Part shown: positions 23,633 through 29,423 of the stretch, in pieces
How positions within the stretch are numbered: position 1 is the first letter of the stretch
Layout of the letters: each line of letters starts with the position of its first letter
Assembly (NCBI GenBank): GCA_036506275.1
Contig: DASXSB010000048.1
Span: forward strand, 1-29,423
Source: DASXSB01 sp036506275
GTDB taxonomy: Bacteria > Methylomirabilota > Methylomirabilia > Rokubacteriales > CSP1-6
Reading direction: 5' to 3'
Length of the DNA stretch: 29,423 nucleotides
Made by a program: the position numbers and the translations under genes
Notes under the pieces: generated by a model
Databases searched by the model: none
The model's input: the letters and a program-made list of their open reading frames with translations, nothing else
What the model was told of the DNA's origin: nothing

Positions 23633-24106
23633 TTAGGATCCCCCTCCGCCGAGCTGGTGCATCTCCTGTCGCAGCTCGTTCATGCGGCGGCGGGCATCGG
23701 CCGCCTTCGAGATCTGCTCGGGGGTGAGGATGTTCCGGATCTCGAGCGCGACCTGGAGCGACTCCGCGCTGAGCTGCTCGCGAAGCTGGCTGATCTTCTG
23801 CGTGAGCGGCGCCAACTCACCGGGCTGGACGGCGGCGGGAGCGAGGAGCCGGTCGTTGAGCTGGGCGCGGGTATCCCGCAAATCGCGGTTCAGCTCCTGG
23901 AAGCGCGGGCGATGGTTCATCACGACCTGCCGGACCTGGGTGCGCTGGGCGTCCGTGAGACCGAGGCTCCTCAGCATGAAAGGCGACATGAACGAGCCGC
24001 GCTGCCAGCCGCCATGCCCGGGAGCGGCGTGGGCGGGGGCGACGGCCACGCCTGCACTCAGCGCAAGGGCAGCGGCGACCGCGGAGAGTGTCGTCATTCG
24101 TCTCAT
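23633..24106 (-). CDS. Spy/CpxP family periplasmic protein
   Basis: A 157-residue periplasmic helical protein. The signal peptide runs to about residue 27 (cleavage AHA-AP). The mature part is almost all helical and carries the two LTxxQ motifs that define the family, LTDAQ at 50-54 and LTPEQ at 127-131. Relatives act as envelope chaperones (Spy), stress-response inhibitors (CpxP) or metal-binding sensors (ZraP, CnrX-like). No His/Cys metal cluster is evident here. AAGGAG precedes ATG 24106 by about 8 nt. It follows the anti-sigma gene by 44 bp and closes the operon, so it may be both target and feedback sensor of the sigma factor; that is inference. Confidence 0.87.
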   Translation of the reverse strand: MRRMTTLSAVAAALALSAGVAVAPAHAAPGHGGWQRGSFMSPFMLRSLGLTDAQRTQVRQVVMNHRPRFQELNRDLRDTRAQLNDRLLAPAAVQPGELAPLTQKISQLREQLSAESLQVALEIRNILTPEQISKAADARRRMNELRQEMHQLGGGGS

Positions 24107-24150
24107 CGAAGATCTCCTTTGTAGGTGCTGTTGTTTGACGGCACGAGGAT

Positions 24151-24606
24151 TCATTCGTCGTGCCCACCGGCGCCATCGCCGGAAAGTGCGACCGTGGAGA
24201 GCGGTTCGGTGAAGTCGGTGTCTGTGGCGTCCACGCCGACCGTCGTCGACGTGTCGTCGAGGACCGCGGAGACCTCGCGGAGGAAATGCGCGATATCGGC
24301 GTCCACGCGCTCGGATTGGAGCGGCCGCACCACCGGGCGCGAGAACGCCGCTTGGCCAATGAGGACGACAGCGACCGCGGCGGCGGCGGTGGCCACGGGC
24401 AACCAGCGGCGGTAGATGGGCCGCGGTGTCGCGGACCTCAGCGGGGGCGCCTCGTGAAGCTGAGCGCCGATGAGAGCGAGGTCGTCGACGAGAGCTCGAT
24501 AGCGATCCGTGCACACGGCACAGACGCTCAGGTGTGCGAGGTGTTCGACGTTCGGCGTCTCGTACCGAAGATCCACGAGCTTGTCGTCGCTCAGGCAGCG
24601 CCTCAT
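24151..24606 (-). CDS. Zinc-type anti-sigma factor, membrane-anchored
   Basis: A 151-residue protein. The cytoplasmic N-terminus has the zinc anti-sigma motif H-x3-C-x2-C (His25, Cys29, Cys32 in HLSVCAVC), a single membrane segment lies at about 69-88, and a periplasmic tail of some 60 residues with many Asp/Thr follows. Such proteins hold an ECF sigma factor at the membrane until an envelope signal releases it. The ATG at 24606 overlaps the sigma factor's TGA by 4 bp, the usual coupling that keeps the pair in balance. The pairing with the upstream sigma gene makes the call strong although overall sequence is not distinctive. Confidence 0.87.
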   Translation of the reverse strand: MRRCLSDDKLVDLRYETPNVEHLAHLSVCAVCTDRYRALVDDLALIGAQLHEAPPLRSATPRPIYRRWLPVATAAAAVAVVLIGQAAFSRPVVRPLQSERVDADIAHFLREVSAVLDDTSTTVGVDATDTDFTEPLSTVALSGDGAGGHDE

Positions 24607-25166
24607 CGATAATCCCCCAGCGCCTTGCGCAGGCTCTGAACCGCGCGGAAGAGGTGTTGCTTCACGCTTCCCGGCGAGAGCCCCAGCGCCTCCGCCACCT
24701 CCGCCGTCGGCCATTCTTCGAAGTGCCGCAGCGCGAAGACTTCGCGCTGGCGACGAGGCAGCGCGCGAAACGCCTCCCAGACCCGCGTCCCCAGCTCTCC
24801 TCCAAGGCTCCAGCGTTCCGGTGTCGGTCCGGTGGCCACGAGACTCATCGCGCTCGCATCCTCAGATCGGCGCGTCCACCGCCACCACCATGAGCGGCGG
24901 CGATCGTGGCACGCGTTGATGGCGACGCGGGTGAGCCACGCGGCCTCGGGTCCCGGCGCGGGCGGGCGTTGCATCAGCTTCATGAAGACTTCTTGCGCCA
25001 CGTCCTGCGCCTCCATCGGATCGTCGAGAAGGAGCCGGCACAGCCGCACCAGTCGCGGAAACTGCTCCCGATACAGCGTCTCGAACCCGGTTTCGGGAGC
25101 ACAGCGGGTCGTTCCGGCTCCGCCCATCTGCTTGAACAACGAAGCGGCTCGGCTCCGGGTTGACAT
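24603..25166 (-). CDS. ECF RNA polymerase sigma factor (sigma-70 family)
   Basis: A 187-residue extracytoplasmic-function sigma factor. Region 2 covers about residues 28-67 (FETLYREQFPRLVRLCRLLL and DVAQEVFMKL), contacting core polymerase and the -10. Region 4 covers about 132-182 (LPRRQREVFALRHFEEW, then helix-turn-helix AEVAEALGLSPGSVKQHLFRA), contacting the -35. The linker is Arg/Trp-rich. ATG 25166 lies 10 bp after the stop of the FecR-like gene; a later in-frame ATG is possible but would shorten the N-terminus only. It is co-directional with an anti-sigma gene that overlaps it by 4 bp. Target promoters cannot be read from this window. Confidence 0.92.
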   Translation of the reverse strand: MSTRSRAASLFKQMGGAGTTRCAPETGFETLYREQFPRLVRLCRLLLDDPMEAQDVAQEVFMKLMQRPPAPGPEAAWLTRVAINACHDRRRSWWWRWTRRSEDASAMSLVATGPTPERWSLGGELGTRVWEAFRALPRRQREVFALRHFEEWPTAEVAEALGLSPGSVKQHLFRAVQSLRKALGDYR

Positions 25167-25176
25167 GCCGGGCGGC

Positions 25177-26730
25177 TCAGCGGCGTCCGTGGTCGCGGTC
25201 CTTCGCCGAATCGTCCCGGTGCCGCGGCGCGGCTTTCGCATCGCCGCGTGCGGCCGGTCCGTTCCCGTGGACGGCGGCGCGTTCGCTGTGATTTCTGTCG
25301 TCACGGCGCACCTGATCGGGACGCGGGCGCGCAAACGTTGGCGCCGGTGGCGCGGGCATCGGCGCCGGTGACGGCATGGGTGCTGCGGGTGCTCGTGACA
25401 CCCGCGGCGAGATCGGCGCCGGGGATCGTGGGGCGGCCGGCGCGCGCGGCGATGTCGCCGGAACGCTGATGCTCGGGGTCTCGCGCCGATCCCGTGGTGG
25501 CGGTGGCGTGCCCCTGTCCGCCCGCACACGCCAGCGCTCTCCGTCCCGCGCGTCGATACGAGCGAGGCGCGCGGGGTCGACGCGACGCCGCGTGAAATCG
25601 TCGCTTCGGACCGTTACGACGCTGTTCCTCACGGCGGCGTTGCGGTAGGCGCTCGGAGTGGCTCGGCGTGCTTCGTGTCTTCCCCACCACGGCACCACCG
25701 GCTCTCGCCAGCCGAGCGGCACCCAACTGACGGGCCCACCGCCGCTGATGACGCGAGGGGACGGCGGCGAGAGGAACGCGACCAGCGCCGGTGCGTACGC
25801 CCAACGTCCGCTCACGACACCGGGTGCCCACGCCCATGCGCCACTGACGAACACCCAGCGCCCGTAGTGATATGGCGCCCACCCCCACGGCGCGGCGTCG
25901 ACCCACGTCCAGCCGTAGGCGGGATCGGTGATCCAGCGACCGCTGCTGTACGGAGTCCAGTCGTTCGTCACGCCCACCGGAACCCAGACCGCCCCGTACT
26001 CGTCGGTGACGCGCCAGTCGCCGTACTGGTCGAGGTCGCTGGCGCCGTACACGCCCGGCGCGACGTAACGCGCACTGGCGGCGGCTACGAGGTGATCCGT
26101 CCGCGCGTGATTCCAGTCGTCCCAGACGTCGGGCGCGGGGGCACGCTCACGGGTGACGCCCGGCGCTACGCTGGTCACCGTGATGCGCTCGCCGGGACCG
26201 ACGAGAACGGTCTCGCCCGTGACGCCGGCCATCGCGGCGCGGCCGGTCCGCGTGGTAAAGGTCGTGGCGGCGGGGGTGACATCCGTTCGGTAGTAGCCGG
26301 CGCTGTTCAGCGTGTAGATCGCGTGAGGGGTCTCGATCGTCACCGTCTGGCCGTCGAGATTCCGGAAATCGAGCGCGACGTGGCCCCCGCCCACGCCGAG
26401 CCGGAGGTGATCGGCTTCTCGCGCGGTGAGGACGAGCTGCGTGTCGCCCCAGCCGCGCACGAAGCCTTGCGGCGCGATCTGGATCTCGATGCTGCCAGCG
26501 TGAGAGGTGACGAGCTGGTCGCCAGACGCCAGCGGGGTGTTCAGCTCCGCGGGCGCCCACTCCGAGGTCCCCGGCCGCCAGAACGAGACGCCGCCTTCGA
26601 CGAGGCTGAGCCGCGGAGGCGTCAGCCCGATGCGATCGGCGTCGTCGGTCCCGGCGCCGGCGGCGGACGCCGCCCCCAGCATGATGGGAACAGCGAGCAG
26701 TACTGCTTGGAGCCGTCGCCGAACGCGCAT
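25177..26730 (-). CDS. Exported FecR-domain/DUF6600-type protein
   Basis: A 517-residue exported protein. The signal peptide ends about residue 27 (AASAAGA). A FecR-like beta domain follows, about 35-190 (RLSLVEGGVSFWRPG, LASGDQLVTSHAGSIEIQIA, GGHVALDFRNLDGQTVTIETPHA). A Trp/Tyr/Gly-rich region of DUF6600 type covers about 225-310, with repeats of the form YGxxW, GRWITDPAYGWTWV and YHYGRWVF. The C-terminal third is low-complexity Pro/Ala/Arg/Asp-rich. Function is unknown; it has no membrane anchor or cytoplasmic part and so is not a FecR-type anti-sigma protein despite the shared domain. GGAGGGGG directly precedes ATG 26730; a GTG 6 codons earlier would place the ribosome site inside the gene. 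It is the first gene of the sigma-factor operon. Confidence 0.85.
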   Translation of the reverse strand: MRVRRRLQAVLLAVPIMLGAASAAGAGTDDADRIGLTPPRLSLVEGGVSFWRPGTSEWAPAELNTPLASGDQLVTSHAGSIEIQIAPQGFVRGWGDTQLVLTAREADHLRLGVGGGHVALDFRNLDGQTVTIETPHAIYTLNSAGYYRTDVTPAATTFTTRTGRAAMAGVTGETVLVGPGERITVTSVAPGVTRERAPAPDVWDDWNHARTDHLVAAASARYVAPGVYGASDLDQYGDWRVTDEYGAVWVPVGVTNDWTPYSSGRWITDPAYGWTWVDAAPWGWAPYHYGRWVFVSGAWAWAPGVVSGRWAYAPALVAFLSPPSPRVISGGGPVSWVPLGWREPVVPWWGRHEARRATPSAYRNAAVRNSVVTVRSDDFTRRRVDPARLARIDARDGERWRVRADRGTPPPPRDRRETPSISVPATSPRAPAAPRSPAPISPRVSRAPAAPMPSPAPMPAPPAPTFARPRPDQVRRDDRNHSERAAVHGNGPAARGDAKAAPRHRDDSAKDRDHGRR

Positions 26731-26808
26731 CGCCCCCTCCTCTCGCACGCTTCGTGAGACGGAGGGGGCCGCGCGCGCATTCGGGCGGCGACGGGCGAGA
26801 GCCGGGGA

Positions 26809-27339
26809 TCAGCCGCCCGCGGCCTGCTTGGCCGCGCTCAAGGCGGCCTCGTAGTTGGGCTCGGTCGTGATTTCCTTGACGTATTCGACGTGGCGCACCA
26901 TGCCGTCCTTGTCGATCACGAACACCGCGCGCGCGTCGAGACCGGCGAGCGGTCCTTCCTTGATGAGCACGCCATAGCTCTGGCCGAACGCGCGATCACG
27001 GAAGTCCGAGAGCGTCTTGACGGCGTTGACCCCCGCCGCCGCGCACCAGCGCTTCTGCGCGAACGGGAGGTCCATGCTGATCGTCCACACCTCCACGCCG
27101 CCGAGCTTCGCAACTTCCTGGTTGAACCGGCGCGTCTCGGTGTCGCATACGGGCGTATCGAGCGACGGCACCGAGGAAAGAATCACGACCTTGCCCCGGC
27201 CATCGGCGAGCTTCACGGGTTGCAGTGAGACGTCGACGGCGGCGAAGGACGGCGCCGCTTGTCCGGCGTGGACCTCCTGCCCCGACAACGTCACGGGATT
27301 TCCTTTGAACGTGACCGCTCCACGTCGCTCGTCCGCCAT
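26809..27339 (-). CDS. tpx: Thiol peroxidase (Tpx, atypical 2-Cys peroxiredoxin)
   Basis: A 176-residue peroxiredoxin that reduces hydrogen peroxide and lipid hydroperoxides with thioredoxin. The peroxidatic Cys65 lies in SLDTPVCDTETRRFN with Thr62 in its active site, and the resolving Cys99 in KRWCAAAG gives the 34-residue spacing typical of Tpx. The N-terminal GAVTFKGNPVTLSG also fits. The long open frame upstream is rejected; ATG 27339 has GGAGG 8 nt upstream. It is divergent from the methyltransferase gene (114 bp gap). It lies 78 bp before the FecR-like gene on the same strand, so it may be partly co-transcribed with the envelope-response operon. Confidence 0.94.
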   Translation of the reverse strand: MADERRGAVTFKGNPVTLSGQEVHAGQAAPSFAAVDVSLQPVKLADGRGKVVILSSVPSLDTPVCDTETRRFNQEVAKLGGVEVWTISMDLPFAQKRWCAAAGVNAVKTLSDFRDRAFGQSYGVLIKEGPLAGLDARAVFVIDKDGMVRHVEYVKEITTEPNYEAALSAAKQAAGG

Positions 27340-27453
27340 GAGTCGTACCTCCTTCGGAATGATCGAACCGCGCGCAGCATACGCCCCGCGGCGGGGGTTC
27401 GCCACCGGCGCGCGGGCAAAAGTCGGTCCGCGTTGGGCGTATGATCCGGGCCC

Positions 27454-27996
27454 ATGGCTCGGCCTCCCGTGTACGACGACATCGGCCGCGGCTACACGAC
27501 GACGCGCCAAGCCGACCCCCGGATCGCCGACGCCATCCGAGCCGCGCTCGGCGGCGCTCGCAGCGTGTTGAACGTGGGTGCGGGCGCCGGTTCCGTCATC
27601 GTGACCTGGGATCCGGCCGCGCGCGACACCTTCTGGCTCACGGCGCACTACCTCCCCGAGATCGTTCACTTCGACGTCGCGCGCTTTCCGGCCCTCGACG
27701 TATTCGGGCGGCACTTCGGCGACGTGCGCGTGGAGCCGCTGCTCATCCCGCACGATTGCTCGGACGGTTTCCTCGGAGCGTTCTGGCGACGCCCGGAGGC
27801 CTACCTGATCCCGGCCGTACGTCACGCCATGTCGGGCTTCGCTCAGCTCCCGGCCGGGACCGTCGATGCCGGCCTTGCGTGCCTCGCCACCGACCTGCGC
27901 TCCGGCCTCTGGAGCGCGCGCTTCGGGGCATTGCAGGCGACGGAGAACGCGGATCTCGGCTATCGTCTCGTGGTGGCGCGCAAAGGCGCAGCATGA
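27454..27996 (+). CDS. Class I SAM-dependent methyltransferase-like protein with an internal deletion
   Basis: A 180-residue protein that looks like a methyltransferase lacking its central part. The N-terminus YDDIGRGYTTTRQADPRIADAI and motif I SVLNVGAGAGS (about 37-47) are those of a class I enzyme. The text then jumps straight to VIVTWDPAARDTFWLTAHYLPEIV, the C-terminal region that in full-length relatives (about 250 residues) comes some 70-80 residues later. The missing part would hold the acidic residue binding SAM ribose and motifs II-III. The frame is kept, with the junction near 27594/27595, so the protein could be made but is unlikely to bind SAM normally. A TATGAT hexamer at 27440-27445 lies 8 nt before the ATG and no Shine-Dalgarno is visible, so a leaderless message is possible. 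Confidence 0.72.
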   Translation: MARPPVYDDIGRGYTTTRQADPRIADAIRAALGGARSVLNVGAGAGSVIVTWDPAARDTFWLTAHYLPEIVHFDVARFPALDVFGRHFGDVRVEPLLIPHDCSDGFLGAFWRRPEAYLIPAVRHAMSGFAQLPAGTVDAGLACLATDLRSGLWSARFGALQATENADLGYRLVVARKGAA

Positions 27997-28038
27997 CCGC
28001 CTCGTCGGAGACCCGACGGGCAAGGACGGAGACCTGAG

Positions 28039-28797
28039 ATGGCGCACGGAGAGCGGATCGCAATCGTGACGGGGGCGGGCACCGGAATCGGCAAGCACGT
28101 GGCGCTTGCTCTGCTGCACGAGGGCTATTCCGTTGCCCTCGCCGGACGGCGCAAGGATCTTCTCGAAGCCACCGCGCGGGCGGCCAAGCCGGCGGGCGGT
28201 CGCGCCCTCGTGGTGCCCACGGACGTGAGCGACGCGGGGGCCGTGCAGGCGCTCTTCGCCGCCACCAAGGAGACCTTCGGTCGTCTCGACGTTCTCTTCA
28301 ACAACGCGGGCGTAGGCGCGCCGCCCGTTCCCCTCGAGGACCTGACGTACGAACAGTGGAGCCGAGTGGTCGCGATCAACCTCACCGGCGTCTTCCTGTG
28401 TACACAGGAAGCCTTCAAGATCATGAAGGCCCAGCAGCCGCGCGGAGGACGCATCATCAACAACGGCTCGATCTCCGCGCACGCGCCGCGGCCGAACTCG
28501 GCGCCCTACACCGCCACCAAGCATGCGGTCACGGGTCTCACCAAGGCGACGTCGCTCGACGGCCGCAAGTACGACATCGCGTGCGGTCAGATCGACATCG
28601 GCAACGCCGCCACCGATCTCACCGCCGCCATGGCGAAGGGCGTCCCCCAGCCCGACGGATCGACCCGGTCCGAGCCGACCATGGACGTGGAGGACGTCGC
28701 GCGCGCGGTCGTGTTCATGGCGAGCCTTCCCCTCGACTCCAACGTGCAGTTCCTCACCGTGATGGCCACGAAGATGCCGTTCGTGGGCCGCGGATGA
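28039..28797 (+). CDS. Short-chain dehydrogenase/reductase (SDR) family oxidoreductase
   Basis: A 252-residue classical SDR that interconverts alcohols and ketones with NAD(P). The coenzyme motif TGAGTGIG is at residues 11-18; NNAG at 88-91; Asn114; and the catalytic triad Ser144 (NNGSIS), Tyr157 and Lys161 (YTATK). Arg37-Arg38 after the second strand (AGRR) suggest NADP preference. Length is standard. GGAGA lies about 9 nt before the ATG. It follows the methyltransferase-like gene by 42 bp and is likely co-transcribed. Substrate not determinable. Confidence 0.92.
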   Translation: MAHGERIAIVTGAGTGIGKHVALALLHEGYSVALAGRRKDLLEATARAAKPAGGRALVVPTDVSDAGAVQALFAATKETFGRLDVLFNNAGVGAPPVPLEDLTYEQWSRVVAINLTGVFLCTQEAFKIMKAQQPRGGRIINNGSISAHAPRPNSAPYTATKHAVTGLTKATSLDGRKYDIACGQIDIGNAATDLTAAMAKGVPQPDGSTRSEPTMDVEDVARAVVFMASLPLDSNVQFLTVMATKMPFVGRG

Positions 28798-28864
28798 ACG
28801 GAACCTCCGAGGGTTGCCTCCGCGTTTATCGCATGGGACAGTAGCGAGTCACGAGGCCATCACC

Positions 28865-29230
28865 ATGAACAAGCGACTGATTTTTCTGAGCGTCGCGATG
28901 CTGGCGTCCGCCTCCTGGGTGGCGTCCGCCTCCTGGGTGTGGGCGGACGATGGCGAGCGCATCGCGATGGTGAACGTGCGCCTCAGCACCGAGCGTGCGG
29001 CGGCTCGAGGGTGCACGCCCATCACCAAGGTCAGCGACGAGTCCGTCAAGGACATGCGACGCAAGATCGTGCGCGTGGGTGGGAACCTCGGCGTCATCTC
29101 CTTCGGCGTGGAAGACCTGTCGGTGATCTACGCCGACGTCTACCGGTGCGATGCCGCCGCGCCCGGCGGCAGCGCGCCCAAGCGCGTTCCCCCGCCCCCG
29201 CCCGGACCGCCTCCGCCGCCGCCGCGCTAG
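28865..29230 (+). CDS. Small exported protein with proline-rich tail
   Basis: A 121-residue exported protein. The signal peptide is unusually extended by a duplicated ASASWV segment, with cleavage likely at VWA-DD near residue 28. The mature part has two cysteines (RGCTPI and YRCDA) and a motif TKVSDESVKDMRRKIVRVGGNLGVISFG recalling small lipoproteins of the DUF4156 kind, but I do not assign it. The tail is nearly pure proline (PPPPPGPPPPPPR). ATG 28865 is chosen because it gives the signal peptide; an in-frame upstream start adds an unlikely N-terminus. Its stop shares bases with the stop of the convergent gene. Confidence 0.72.
   Translation: MNKRLIFLSVAMLASASWVASASWVWADDGERIAMVNVRLSTERAAARGCTPITKVSDESVKDMRRKIVRVGGNLGVISFGVEDLSVIYADVYRCDAAAPGGSAPKRVPPPPPGPPPPPPR
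28904..28939 (+). repeat. Perfect 18-bp tandem duplication inside a signal peptide
   Basis: Two identical 18-bp units (28904-28921 and 28922-28939) encode ASASWV twice, lengthening the hydrophobic part of the signal peptide by six residues. Perfect identity points to recent slippage. Confidence 0.95.
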
Positions 29231-29423
29231 CAGACGGGGGCGCGCCCGCGCGCCGCGCTCGCCTCCGCCGCGAGCGCGCGGACCAGCTCACCGGCCGGCA
29301 TCGCGCGGGCACGGGCGACGCCGGTGCCCGCCCACAGCGAGAGGTACCGCGCGTCTCCGCGCTGGCCCGCCACCGTCCGCATGGGACGCGTGAGCGCGTT
29401 CTGCGCGGGATACGGCAAGATCG
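29227..29423 (-). CDS. Nitronate monooxygenase (2-nitropropane dioxygenase family), C-terminal fragment
   Basis: Only the last 64 or so residues are inside the window; the gene continues past the right edge. The visible sequence LPYPAQNALTRPMRT...YLSLWAGTGVARARAMPAGELVRAL matches the C-terminus of FMN-dependent nitronate monooxygenases, where the (L)SLWAGQGV-type motif closes the barrel. These enzymes oxidise alkyl nitronates to carbonyl compounds and nitrite. Its TAG overlaps the TAG of the convergent small exported protein gene in the palindrome CTAG (29227-29230). Confidence 0.82.
   Translation of the reverse strand, partial: ILPYPAQNALTRPMRTVAGQRGDARYLSLWAGTGVARARAMPAGELVRALAAEASAARGRAPVC

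Noticed and set aside
25177..26730. FecR-type anti-sigma role for the FecR-domain protein
   Set aside because: It has a signal peptide and no cytoplasmic or membrane segment, and a separate zinc-type anti-sigma gene overlaps the sigma gene.
27340..28524. Long N-terminal extension of the thiol peroxidase frame
   Set aside because: It runs opposite two plus-strand genes and adds about 395 low-complexity residues; ATG 27339 has a good ribosome site and normal family length.

Overview
The window is GC-rich DNA (about two thirds G+C by eye) with dense bacterial genes, short intergenic gaps and many 4-bp start/stop overlaps. PEP-CTERM exported proteins, an RND pump with its periplasmic adaptor, Spy-like and FecR-like periplasmic proteins and lipoprotein-type signals indicate a Gram-negative envelope. 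The mix of a form I aerobic CO dehydrogenase, a tungsten-type aldehyde ferredoxin oxidoreductase, oligopeptide-type ABC importers and PEP-CTERM genes would fit soil lineages such as Methylomirabilota/Rokubacteria. That placement is inference only: no rRNA or other phylogenetic marker is present. I see no tRNA, rRNA, CRISPR array, transposase or phage gene.

Layout. 1-3665 (-): a coxM-coxS-coxL operon with the form I active-site motif AYRCSFR; coxL runs off the left edge. 3796-5397 (-): an orphan membrane histidine kinase. 5562-6704 (+): a MetE C-domain-like zinc methyltransferase. 6747-10986 (-): a dipeptide/oligopeptide-type importer (two permeases, two ATPases, no binding protein) ending in a MaoC-like hydratase, behind a promoter whose -10 lies in a perfect palindrome. 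11127-12842 (-): an aldehyde ferredoxin oxidoreductase family protein. 13171-13455 (+): a small exported protein. 13649-14704 (+): a ketopantoate reductase-type enzyme. 14774-16507 (-): two PEP-CTERM proteins. 16830-17804 (-): a D-2-hydroxyacid dehydrogenase. 17959-22864 (-): a marR-adaptor-RND pump operon. 23062-23484 (-): a Tyr/Gly-rich exported repeat protein. 23633-26730 (-): an envelope-response operon (FecR/DUF6600 protein, ECF sigma factor, zinc-type anti-sigma factor, Spy-like protein) closed by a good intrinsic terminator. 26809-27339 (-): thiol peroxidase. 27454-28797 (+): an internally deleted methyltransferase and an SDR oxidoreductase. 28865-29230 (+): a small exported protein. 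29227-end (-): the C-terminus of a nitronate monooxygenase.

How the parts may work together. CO dehydrogenase would feed electrons from trace CO into respiration, and the AOR and SDR/hydroxyacid/ketopantoate-type enzymes suggest broad organic acid and aldehyde metabolism. Three genes for exported proteins (13171, 15454 and 16507 starts) each have a sigma-54 type -24/-12 element upstream. This suggests a small RpoN regulon of surface proteins linked to PEP-CTERM/exosortase biology, whose sortase and activator lie outside the window. The 23633-26730 operon looks like a self-contained envelope-stress circuit, with thiol peroxidase directly upstream on the same strand.
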